Assembly: GCA_029979405.1 (NCBI GenBank)
Contig: JAPOHM010000056.1
Span: forward strand, 1-8,302
From: Methanobacteriota archaeon
GTDB taxonomy: Archaea > Thermoplasmatota > Poseidoniia > Poseidoniales > Poseidoniaceae
Direction of reading: 5' to 3'
Length of the DNA: 8,302 nt
Shown here: positions 1 to 6,163 of the stretch, one piece after another
Layout: the number at the start of each line of letters is the position of its first letter
Position numbering within the stretch: position 1 is the stretch's first letter
Position numbers and translations under genes: made by a program
The notes under the pieces: generated by a model
The model's database searches: none
Seen by the model: the letters and a program-made list of their open reading frames with translations, nothing else
Told to the model about the DNA's origin: nothing

Positions 1-1014
1 GTCAAAGTCATTAGTTGCTAAAGATGCCAAGACTCGCATTGCAACATATTGTTGGAATCGTGAAAGGTTTCCAGAACACCAAGCGGCAAAGACAAAAAAT
101 CTGTCATGTTTTTCAAGAATTAAGTTTACAAATCTCTTGACATTTATCCCGTTTAGAATCGAATCGATTGGCACGTTGAATGCTTCTGAAAAGCCGACCA
201 TGCCTCCCCGGCCGTCATATGTTCTGGGTGTAATGTTGATGCCACCAAGGTCATCACATGTCTTAATCTGTTCACTGGTTAGGTGGCCATTGAAATGCGT
301 TAAATCTAGCATTGATACTACCTCACTATACCAATCTGGAATTCTATACCAGAAGCCACCGATGCAAAGATTTCTTCTTCTTCTCCCGGAAATGAATAGT
401 CTGTCACCGAAACCAGAAATGGTTTCGATTCCCTTACAATCATTGACTGAGCAAGTCAAAACTCGTTTTTCAATTGTCAAATGCTTTAGCTTTGAAGAAG
501 ATTCAATCGATAATTTACCGATAATGCCATCTCCATGAACAGTAATTGATTTCAATTTACTATTTCCAACAATCAAAATGTTACTGTAATTCTGGCTAAT
601 CTTTAGGTCAGAAATATTCTCAGGTATCAGAATAATGGAATCAACTTCTTCATCTAAAACTTCCTCAGAACTCGTTACAACCACCGATTTCCCATTGTCA
701 AAATCTATTGTACTGTTGGTAGTATTACGATAGAGACTGTGGATTTTGCCTGCATTTTTCAATATAATGTCATGCACTTCTCCTCGGATAACGACAGGCC
801 TCTTTGGCGCACTTTCAAAAATGATTTCAGCCCCAGGCCTTGAAGCGATTATGCATTCGAGAGAATCGATCTCATCAAGAATTAGTGAGGAGCCGTGGTG
901 AGTATTTTTGAGAGTGATTGTTTTGACGTCATTACCTATGAATCGTAGTCGTTCATCTAGGTCTAAATATACAGTCTCTTGCTTCGGCGTCGATTTGAAA
1001 ATAGTAGCTTCCAA
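1..1014 (-). CDS. Leucine-rich-repeat-like protein, third gene of ATPase cassette (partial, runs off left edge)
   Basis: The reading frame is open from the left edge of the window to about 1074, so the C-terminus is missing. There is no ATG near its beginning. I chose TTG at 1014 because GAAGGTGAT at 1029-1021, one mismatch from the ideal archaeal Shine-Dalgarno GGAGGTGAT, lies 6 nt upstream. The visible 338 residues are not a family I can name. The part encoded by about 582-357 has a repeating pattern of roughly 20-22 residues with a core like LxIxxxxxLxxI (ILIVGNSKLKSI, LSIESSSKLKHL, CSVNDCKGIETI), which resembles leucine-rich or other beta-solenoid repeats. A run of four arginines follows (AGA codons at 384-373). 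No signal peptide or membrane segment is visible. The gene follows the ATPase and pseudo-ATPase on the same strand, so a recognition or scaffold role beside them is plausible but inferred. An alternative start at TTG 1133 would need a frameshift near 1071. Confidence 0.6.
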   Translation of the reverse strand, partial: MEATIFKSTPKQETVYLDLDERLRFIGNDVKTITLKNTHHGSSLILDEIDSLECIIASRPGAEIIFESAPKRPVVIRGEVHDIILKNAGKIHSLYRNTTNSTIDFDNGKSVVVTSSEEVLDEEVDSIILIPENISDLKISQNYSNILIVGNSKLKSITVHGDGIIGKLSIESSSKLKHLTIEKRVLTCSVNDCKGIETISGFGDRLFISGRRRRNLCIGGFWYRIPDWYSEVVSMLDLTHFNGHLTSEQIKTCDDLGGINITPRTYDGRGGMVGFSEAFNVPIDSILNGINVKRFVNLILEKHDRFFVFAAWCSGNLSRFQQYVAMRVLASLATNDFD

Positions 1015-1052
1015 AACCAAATCACCTTCTTTGAACCAAACGCGAACGATAA

Positions 1053-1071
1053 CTGACAGAGCATCTGTCAG
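1053..1071. repeat. Perfect 8-bp inverted repeat with 3-nt loop before the third cassette gene
   Basis: CTGACAGA at 1053-1060 is followed by GCA and then TCTGTCAG at 1064-1071, a perfect inverted repeat. On the transcribed minus strand it would form an 8-bp RNA hairpin with loop TGC. The TGA stop (1070-1068) of a 21-codon frame beginning at TTG 1133 lies in its first arm. It sits 24 nt before the GAAGGTGAT ribosome site of the next gene. It could be an RNA control hairpin, an operator, or chance: about one such repeat is expected in a window this size. Confidence 0.55.
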
Positions 1072-1136
1072 AGGTTATCTTCACCGGCTATAATACTTGG
1101 AATTAGGATATTATTAAGGCCGATGGTTTTCAATGA

Positions 1137-1976
1137 TCACTCGTCTACTTCCAGAGCGGGAATCGTCGTGACATCAATCATTTCCGAGCCTATAAAATCA
1201 CCAAAAAGCATTACAAAATTCAATCCATGTGTTGAACATATTTCTCTTGCAAGCCGTAGTACTGATACCGATTCAAATACCGAAAGAGTATGTAAATCAA
1301 TGTATGATATTGAAGGAGGGCAGTATCCATAAATCCGCTTTCTCATCAGAGCTTGTGCAATGTTGTACAGCAATCTCACATATGCTGGAATGCGACTTGC
1401 ATTCCAGGCGTGTTTGATATCAAAATTATCTCTATTAAATCGCCATATGCAATCAAAATCTAATTCAACACTCCCATCGGCGTTGATTGTTTTAAGCCAG
1501 GAGTTGACTATTCGAACGATTTCCTTCCTTTGACTTTCAGAGGTGGGTTTGAATATTACACAGCGGTTTGAATAGAAATCACCATTATTGATAGTTATTG
1601 GTTTAACCATCGATTTCAACTTTGTTATCGCGTCCTTTCCCGAGAAAAAAATACCAGTCCCCAATCGCTGTAATTTGCTTTCAGTAGATGTAACACCAAC
1701 AAAATAACGGGTCAGCAAATATTCATGTCTGTCGGTTTTAAACCGCATTTCAACAGTGTATCGAGGCTTTCTCTTTGGAAAAGATACAATCTCAAAATGA
1801 TTTTTTGTATTGAACAGGTTCAACATTCTCAACGACGCCTCTTCAGCGGCTAAGCAGTTATTGAACATGATAAAGGAGCTATGAGGACTCAATTCAGCCG
1901 AACAAGGAGAAAAAGTAGCATCAAGATGACTAAATGAAAATGATATAAGTTCAGTAATCGATTCCAACCTTTTCAA
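1137..1976 (-). CDS. Probable pseudo-ATPase paralogue of the upstream ABC-type ATPase (279 aa)
   Basis: This is not a recognised named family. Manual comparison with the neighbouring ATPase (1973-2944) finds matching segments in the same order. Residues 34-55 align without gaps to its Walker A region, but the GKS triplet is replaced by AEE (44-46). Residues 75-79 (VEMRF) match IEMTF, and 86-92 match the following strand. Residues 192-210 resemble the signature-helix region. Residues 223-257 (ISYIDLHTL through LNFVML) match the Walker B strand, helix and next strand: D227 is kept, the catalytic acidic residue is L228, and the His switch is absent. It therefore appears to be a degenerate ABC-type domain unable to hydrolyse ATP, perhaps a heterodimer partner. 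The start is TTG at 1976, overlapping the ATPase stop as TTGA, which suggests translational coupling; a second TTG at 1967 is possible. The homology is inferred from eye alignment only. Confidence 0.75.
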   Translation of the reverse strand: MKRLESITELISFSFSHLDATFSPCSAELSPHSSFIMFNNCLAAEEASLRMLNLFNTKNHFEIVSFPKRKPRYTVEMRFKTDRHEYLLTRYFVGVTSTESKLQRLGTGIFFSGKDAITKLKSMVKPITINNGDFYSNRCVIFKPTSESQRKEIVRIVNSWLKTINADGSVELDFDCIWRFNRDNFDIKHAWNASRIPAYVRLLYNIAQALMRKRIYGYCPPSISYIDLHTLSVFESVSVLRLAREICSTHGLNFVMLFGDFIGSEMIDVTTIPALEVDE

Positions 1977-2944
1977 CCACCTTTCTTCCTTCTGTTTGCA
2001 TATTTTTTCATGTAATTTGAAAAACTCTTGATTGTGTATGGTGGGTTGGATACTATACTACTGTACACAGAAGGAATTCGATTATGAGGTATCCTTACAT
2101 TGTTTGAATCTAATATTCTGTGTCGCGATGTAACAATAATTTGTAGGTCATGTCGTTTGGCAATAACTTTCAAGATTTCACAGGTACAGTGCTTTAATTC
2201 CTTTCCGAGAGATCTATCGAAATCATCTATGAGTACAACCTTGGTCTTATCTTCCCCTACCTTTGAAATGTTGTGCGAAATATTCCCAATAAGCGTAAAA
2301 AATAGCTTCTCCTTAATCGATAAATTCTGGAATTTAGTTTCACTCCCATCTCTAAATACACAATAAGTATTCAATTTTTTATTGTATAATTTCTTAATAT
2401 CAATATCGATCAAACTGAGTAAACTATTGACGAAATCTAATTCAACTCTGTCAAATTTGTAATTGCTTTCATCTTCATCAGTAATCGAATCTGCTGATCT
2501 AATGAATCCGAATCTTACTTGCCACGGGGTATTCAAAATTGAATTGGATGGCGGAATTACTTGCATTAGGTATTCGGACGCTTCACCGTCTCGATAAAAT
2601 TGGGAATAATTCTCTCCAACATATAGATGAATGTCGGTAGTTAAATCATTTGTAATTACTCTTCTTAGGTAGTGTATCTTTTCGTTAGCGGTAAAGGTCA
2701 TTTCAATAAGGGATGTTTGGCCCATGAAACCAAATCCCCAAAACGATGAACATCTATGTTTTACATGTGGATTAAGAACGGTTCTAATCGCATTGAGAAT
2801 TGCTGACTTTCCATCCACATTACCTCCAGATATAGTGTTTAAACCGTCGCTAAATTCGTATGTTTGTAATTCATTTATTGATCTAAAATTTCTCACAGCT
2901 AATGAATGAATTCTCGTAACCGGAAACCTCTCGATTTTAGCCAT
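1973..2944 (-). CDS. SMC/RecF-like ABC-type ATPase (AAA_15/AAA_21-like), 323 aa
   Basis: This is a soluble ABC-class ATPase of the SMC/RecF/OLD kind, expected to couple ATP binding and dimerisation to action on DNA or a partner protein. The N-terminus has the usual IHSLAVRNFRSI strand-turn (12-23). Walker A is GGNVDGKSA at 40-48 with K46 and S47. A signature-like NLSIKEK lies at 207-213. Walker B is KVVLIDDFD at 235-243, with Asp rather than the common Glu at the catalytic position 241. A switch region TSRHR lies at 272-276. There is no long coiled coil, and at 323 residues it is short for this class. The tail is very basic (311-321). I prefer ATG 2944 over TTG 2956 because GGTG at 2953-2950 is spaced 5 nt from the ATG. 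It overlaps the following gene by four bases and follows pgk by about 58 nt on the same strand. No nuclease (TOPRIM) domain is attached, so it is not a full OLD nuclease. Confidence 0.85.
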   Translation of the reverse strand: MAKIERFPVTRIHSLAVRNFRSINELQTYEFSDGLNTISGGNVDGKSAILNAIRTVLNPHVKHRCSSFWGFGFMGQTSLIEMTFTANEKIHYLRRVITNDLTTDIHLYVGENYSQFYRDGEASEYLMQVIPPSNSILNTPWQVRFGFIRSADSITDEDESNYKFDRVELDFVNSLLSLIDIDIKKLYNKKLNTYCVFRDGSETKFQNLSIKEKLFFTLIGNISHNISKVGEDKTKVVLIDDFDRSLGKELKHCTCEILKVIAKRHDLQIIVTSRHRILDSNNVRIPHNRIPSVYSSIVSNPPYTIKSFSNYMKKYANRRKKGG

Positions 2945-2983
2945 ATTCCCACCCAAGATAGAGGATTCTAACTTAGGCTATTC

Positions 2984-2988
2984 AAAAA
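2984..2988 (-). terminator. Possible T-tract terminator after pgk
   Basis: The minus strand has TTTTT here, 14-18 nt after the pgk stop codon and before the ATPase gene. Archaeal RNA polymerase can terminate at U-rich tracts without a hairpin, but five T is weak. Read-through from pgk into the ATPase cassette remains possible. Confidence 0.25.
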
Positions 2989-3002
2989 GACACGGATTTT
3001 TA

Positions 3003-4265
3003 CTATTGAAGGTCAATAGGCTTTGAGATTGAGAATTGAAACTGTTCAGCAGACTGCTCAAGAGAAGCGACACCTGGCATAACTCTGCCAGCGAGTAATT
3101 CTAAGCATGCTCCACCGCCTGTTGAAACGTGCCCCATTTTCGAGGTCAATTTGTTAGAAGAAACCAATGTTGCAGTATGACCTCCACCCATTACTGCATA
3201 GCCTTCGCTTTCGGCACATGCATTCAACATTTCAATCGTCCCGAATGCGAAATCAGGATTTTCAAACACACCAGCAGGTCCATTCAAGATGATTGTTCCA
3301 GCAGACTTAATACCCTTTGACAATGCTCGAATACTGGTAATTCCAAGGTCAAAAATCGGGGCATGGATTGGAAGGTTTTTGATGCTCATGTCAACTCTAT
3401 TTCCTTCAAGATTCACAGCAACATCACTAGGCATTATGATTCTCTCAGGGAAATCCTTCAACAATTTCGCAGCCTTCGCAATCGTGGAATCCCAATTATC
3501 CTTTAATTCACCCTTAAGGAACTGAATGTTTCCTTCTCCCAAATCAATTCCAGATAAGTACAAGAATAGATTTGCAACTCCGCCTGTAACCCATACGTGG
3601 TCACAAATGTCGCCTTTCAGCATATTTTCTGTAACAACAACTGAATCGTCGACCTTGATTCCTCCAAGTACGGCAATACACGGCCTTTTCGGATTTTCAA
3701 GCGCCATTCCTAATTTTTTCAATTCGTGATTCATCAACTCGCCTGCTATACAGGGTAAGGTGTTAGTAAAACCAGTAATTGAGGGTGAATTTCTGTGAGC
3801 GCAAGCGAAGGCGTCGTTGACAAAAGCATCGGCGACCATCGACAAATTTTGCACCATCATTGTCTGTGAAAATCTTTCAAAATCACCTTTTAGTTTGACT
3901 TCGTCTTCATCCATTCTGACATTGTTGAGCATCAATATTTCGCCATCTTGCAACTGTTCAATGGCTGTTAATGCTTTCTTTCCATAGATGTCCTCAACCC
4001 ACTTGACATTTTTTCCAATTAATCTGCCCAATTCTCTTGCGTGACCTAAGGTCGATGTGAAATCATCTTTGCCGGGTCTTGATTGATGGGCCAAAATAAC
4101 AACCTTTGATTTTGTTAATTTGTTGAGGGTTGGAATGATTCTTCGTATCCTCGTATTGTCGAGAAACTGCCTTGCAGATGGTTCCATAGGAGAATTAATG
4201 TCTACCCTTACAAGAACTGTGCGTCCTTCCAGGTCAACGTCGTCCAGACAGAGGAAGTCCGCCAT
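3003..4265 (-). CDS. pgk: Phosphoglycerate kinase, archaeal type (420 aa)
   Basis: The enzyme interconverts 1,3-bisphosphoglycerate + ADP and 3-phosphoglycerate + ATP in cytosolic glycolysis and gluconeogenesis. The N-domain substrate site is visible: VRVDINSP (19-26), DNTRIR (36-41), AHQSRP (59-64), NNVR (114-117) and AHRNSPS (156-162). The C-domain nucleotide site follows: LGGIKVDDS (200-208), NGPAGVFE (328-335), GGGHTA (360-365) and STGGGA (381-386). The LDDVDLEG opening, AHQSRPGK and GGGH motifs are archaeal rather than bacterial in style. I chose ATG 4265 because archaeal enzymes begin close to the LDDVDLEG segment. The frame continues upstream to a TTG at 4322, which would add 19 residues that do not look conserved. 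Length is normal and all expected motifs are present. It diverges from the methyltransferase across a short region with one TATA-like box. Confidence 0.96.
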   Translation of the reverse strand: MADFLCLDDVDLEGRTVLVRVDINSPMEPSARQFLDNTRIRRIIPTLNKLTKSKVVILAHQSRPGKDDFTSTLGHARELGRLIGKNVKWVEDIYGKKALTAIEQLQDGEILMLNNVRMDEDEVKLKGDFERFSQTMMVQNLSMVADAFVNDAFACAHRNSPSITGFTNTLPCIAGELMNHELKKLGMALENPKRPCIAVLGGIKVDDSVVVTENMLKGDICDHVWVTGGVANLFLYLSGIDLGEGNIQFLKGELKDNWDSTIAKAAKLLKDFPERIIMPSDVAVNLEGNRVDMSIKNLPIHAPIFDLGITSIRALSKGIKSAGTIILNGPAGVFENPDFAFGTIEMLNACAESEGYAVMGGGHTATLVSSNKLTSKMGHVSTGGGACLELLAGRVMPGVASLEQSAEQFQFSISKPIDLQ

Positions 4266-4343
4266 CAAACTCTGCGAGTAGCGGTCGGTTTTTGATTCGA
4301 CCGGTTCAAACGCGCGTCTCAATTAACAGGATTGCGCGAAATC

Positions 4344-4351
4344 TCATATAC
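4344..4351. promoter_or_regulatory. TATA-like box in the pgk / methyltransferase divergent region
   Basis: TCATATAC lies 22-29 nt before the methyltransferase ATG at 4373, the spacing expected for TBP binding ahead of a leaderless archaeal transcript. Read on the minus strand it gives GTATATGA, also about 22-29 nt from the TTG at 4322, the outermost pgk start candidate. No Shine-Dalgarno precedes the methyltransferase ATG, which supports leaderless translation. A minus-strand transcript starting near 4322 would instead give pgk a 57-nt leader if ATG 4265 is used. Confidence 0.45.
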
Positions 4352-4372
4352 CGATAAGATACGATAACAAAC

Positions 4373-5302
4373 ATGGCGCGTGGAGATTCTTTTGAAGGTC
4401 CACGTAAAAGAGCAAAAACCTCTACTTCTTCATTTGGGGTATCAAAGCGAGAGGGTCACGACTCTTCGCTATATTATCAATCAAAAATGTATGATGAAAT
4501 GGTGACAAGTAGAGAGGTCGGCGATCATGTTGAATTCCCAACCGAATTAGAAGATCACATTATGTGTGGCGATTCAAGAAACCTTCCGCTTCCAGATAAT
4601 TGTGTTCATTTGGTGGTAACATCGCCTCCTTACAATGCATCAAAAGAGTATGACCAAAATTTGTCTTTTAGTGATTATTTGCAACTTTTGAAAGACGTAT
4701 TTGCAGAGTGTTACAGGGTCTTAGCGCCCGGAGGAAGAATGGTTGTTAACGTTGCAAACCTTGGCAGGAAACCGTATATTCCTCTAACCAGTCATGTCAA
4801 CTTAATCATGCATGAGTTGGGCTTTTTGCACAGAGGAGAAGTGATTTGGGATAAGTCTGCAAGTTCAGGAGCGTCGTGTGCTTGGGGGTCATTTCAGTCA
4901 GCATCAAACCCGTGTCTGAGAGATATCCATGAATACATATTGATGTATTCAAAAGGGGACTACAAATTACCTCGAAAGAAATCTGAAAGGGATGCAGGTC
5001 GAATAGATACTATCGGCAAAGAGGATTTCGTCCGACAAACAAAATCAATTTGGGCATTCCCTACAGAATCAGCAAAGCGAGTAAATCACCCAGCTCCTTT
5101 CCCGGTAGAGTTGCCTAAACGCTGTATTGAGATGTTTACATTTGCTGGTGATTTGGTACTTGATCCATTTCTGGGTTCGGGTACGACTGCAGTAGCCGCA
5201 AAAATGACTGGAAGAAAATACTTCGGAGTCGATCTTTCAGAGGATTATTGCGAATCCTCAAAAATTCGTTTACAGAACACAGAAGGTCTTCTAAAAGTAT
5301 AA
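4373..5302 (+). CDS. Site-specific DNA methyltransferase, beta class, probable N4-cytosine type (309 aa)
   Basis: The enzyme transfers a methyl group from S-adenosylmethionine to a base in a specific duplex DNA sequence. Catalytic motif IV is TSPPY (83-87), a form typical of N4-cytosine enzymes, though some adenine enzymes share it. Motif I, the AdoMet-binding loop, is DPFLGSGTT (264-272), followed by YFGVDLSEDY (283-292) where the AdoMet ribose acid is expected. The order IV then I marks the beta class. The central part (about 155-245) contains WDKSASSG, WGSFQSASNP, RDIHEYIL and NHPAPFPVELPKR, strongly conserved in a widespread group of archaeal and bacterial solitary methylases. The first 30 residues are basic and Ser/Thr-rich and precede the fold. 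No restriction endonuclease is adjacent: neighbours are pgk and a membrane protein, so this looks like an orphan methylase. The recognition sequence cannot be read from the protein. The ATG is preceded by a TATA-like box at leaderless spacing. Confidence 0.93.
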   Translation: MARGDSFEGPRKRAKTSTSSFGVSKREGHDSSLYYQSKMYDEMVTSREVGDHVEFPTELEDHIMCGDSRNLPLPDNCVHLVVTSPPYNASKEYDQNLSFSDYLQLLKDVFAECYRVLAPGGRMVVNVANLGRKPYIPLTSHVNLIMHELGFLHRGEVIWDKSASSGASCAWGSFQSASNPCLRDIHEYILMYSKGDYKLPRKKSERDAGRIDTIGKEDFVRQTKSIWAFPTESAKRVNHPAPFPVELPKRCIEMFTFAGDLVLDPFLGSGTTAVAAKMTGRKYFGVDLSEDYCESSKIRLQNTEGLLKV

Positions 5303-5307
5303 CAAAA

Positions 5308-6081
5308 TTAACTGTTTTCGATTTCATCAAACACGGGTTGAGACATTCCAGTTTGTACGGTAACCGGGCCCGGAGTTTGTTGAATGAATTGTTGCTGAGG
5401 CATCATACTTCCATCCGGGAATGCTGTTACAAGTTGCGCATCATTGTTTGATGAGAATGCTAAAATCCCACCAATAATCAAGAAAATCAGTCCGCAACAA
5501 CTAGATCCAAATCCACCGACGAAGCCCAAAAATATTGAGAAAATGTCCTCGAAAGCATCTTCCAAAATTTTGTCATCATAGGTAACCCATACACTCTGAT
5601 TTGATTCAAATGTTAGTGTTCCGGAATAGCATCCAAGGCAGGCCCTACCTATCTTCACAAATCCTTTGTCAGTTTTCTCATAATTTTTGTTGTTTTCAAC
5701 AGCATCGCAGTTACTGTTATTCCCATTTGCGTAATAATCGACTTCGTAGTAGAATCTACCGTCAAGGGCTTCAGCATCTTCCCAGTCTGTGTTGATTCTA
5801 GGATTTTCTGTAATGACAACACTCGTACTGTCACACACATCCCAAATCCCGTTATCATTCAAATCAACATATTCTCCTTTTACCCAGAATGTAACCCCAA
5901 GTTCTCCCATGCCATCAGAATCATCCATCTGAATACTTCCGTTCGTTGCATTCTCGATTTCGAATTTGCTCCAATTTTCATCCACGTCTGACACAGTATT
6001 GAGTCCGATGCCGAAACCAACAATTCCGATAAGTAAAAACAGAGCCCCAACTATCAATAGTACTTTAGCTGCAGTACGCAT
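5308..6081 (-). CDS. Two-pass membrane protein with extracytoplasmic acidic domain (257 aa), function unknown
   Basis: I do not recognise a named family. A hydrophobic segment at about 6-28 with basic residues before it (R2, K6) acts as signal anchor. A second hydrophobic, glycine-rich segment lies at about 182-210. The 150 residues between are acidic and aromatic and should lie outside the membrane. They contain DLNDNGIWD (73-81), spaced like an EF-hand/dockerin-type calcium loop, cysteines C83, C125, C148 and C151, and four N-glycosylation sequons (N44, N47, N121, N161). A Cys pair (195-196) lies in the second membrane segment. The last 45 residues form a Gln/Pro-rich, low-complexity cytoplasmic tail. 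ATG 6081 gives a clean membrane anchor start and has an AT-rich box 20-29 nt upstream. The gene converges on the methyltransferase with a 5-bp gap, so their transcripts probably overlap. Two-pass proteins of this plan are common in marine euryarchaea; the role is unknown. Confidence 0.85.
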   Translation of the reverse strand: MRTAAKVLLIVGALFLLIGIVGFGIGLNTVSDVDENWSKFEIENATNGSIQMDDSDGMGELGVTFWVKGEYVDLNDNGIWDVCDSTSVVITENPRINTDWEDAEALDGRFYYEVDYYANGNNSNCDAVENNKNYEKTDKGFVKIGRACLGCYSGTLTFESNQSVWVTYDDKILEDAFEDIFSIFLGFVGGFGSSCCGLIFLIIGGILAFSSNNDAQLVTAFPDGSMMPQQQFIQQTPGPVTVQTGMSQPVFDEIENS

Positions 6082-6100
6082 GATTATTGGTAACTATGTT

Positions 6101-6110
6101 GAATATTTAG
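6101..6110 (-). promoter_or_regulatory. TATA-like box for the membrane protein gene
   Basis: On the minus strand this reads CTAAATATTC, 20-29 nt before the ATG at 6081. This fits a TBP site for a leaderless or nearly leaderless transcript, and no Shine-Dalgarno is visible before that ATG. A clear second box at equivalent spacing for the divergent peptidase gene was not found. Confidence 0.4.
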
Positions 6111-6163
6111 GACTGGCTACGTTAAGGGAGTAGTTTTTCAACCTTTGGCGGTAGCCATTGTTT

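Noticed and set aside
371..383. TTC repeat as a microsatellite
   Set aside because: Only about four units long and it encodes an in-frame arginine run. Too short to call a repeat element.
408..427. Perfect 8-bp inverted repeat CGAAACCA / TGGTTTCG with GAAA loop
   Set aside because: It lies inside the coding part of the third cassette gene. About one perfect 8-bp stem with a short loop is expected by chance in 8.3 kb, and nothing in position suggests control.
137..538. Plus-strand open frame of 133 codons
   Set aside because: It lies antisense to the long open frame of the truncated repeat protein, has a proline/serine-rich composition without motifs, and is a shadow frame.
1123..1332. Plus-strand frame of 69 codons near the cassette junction
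   Set aside because: It is antisense to the pseudo-ATPase, with no ribosome site or recognisable protein features.
1973..2944. Reading the ATPase as an OLD-family nuclease (Gabija/GajA-like)
   Set aside because: No TOPRIM domain is fused to it and its length is too short for that family. The partner gene also lacks the acidic TOPRIM pattern or a helicase domain.
3129..3729. Three plus-strand frames opposite pgk
   Set aside because: They are fully antisense to a clearly conserved pgk gene and are shadows of its codon pattern.
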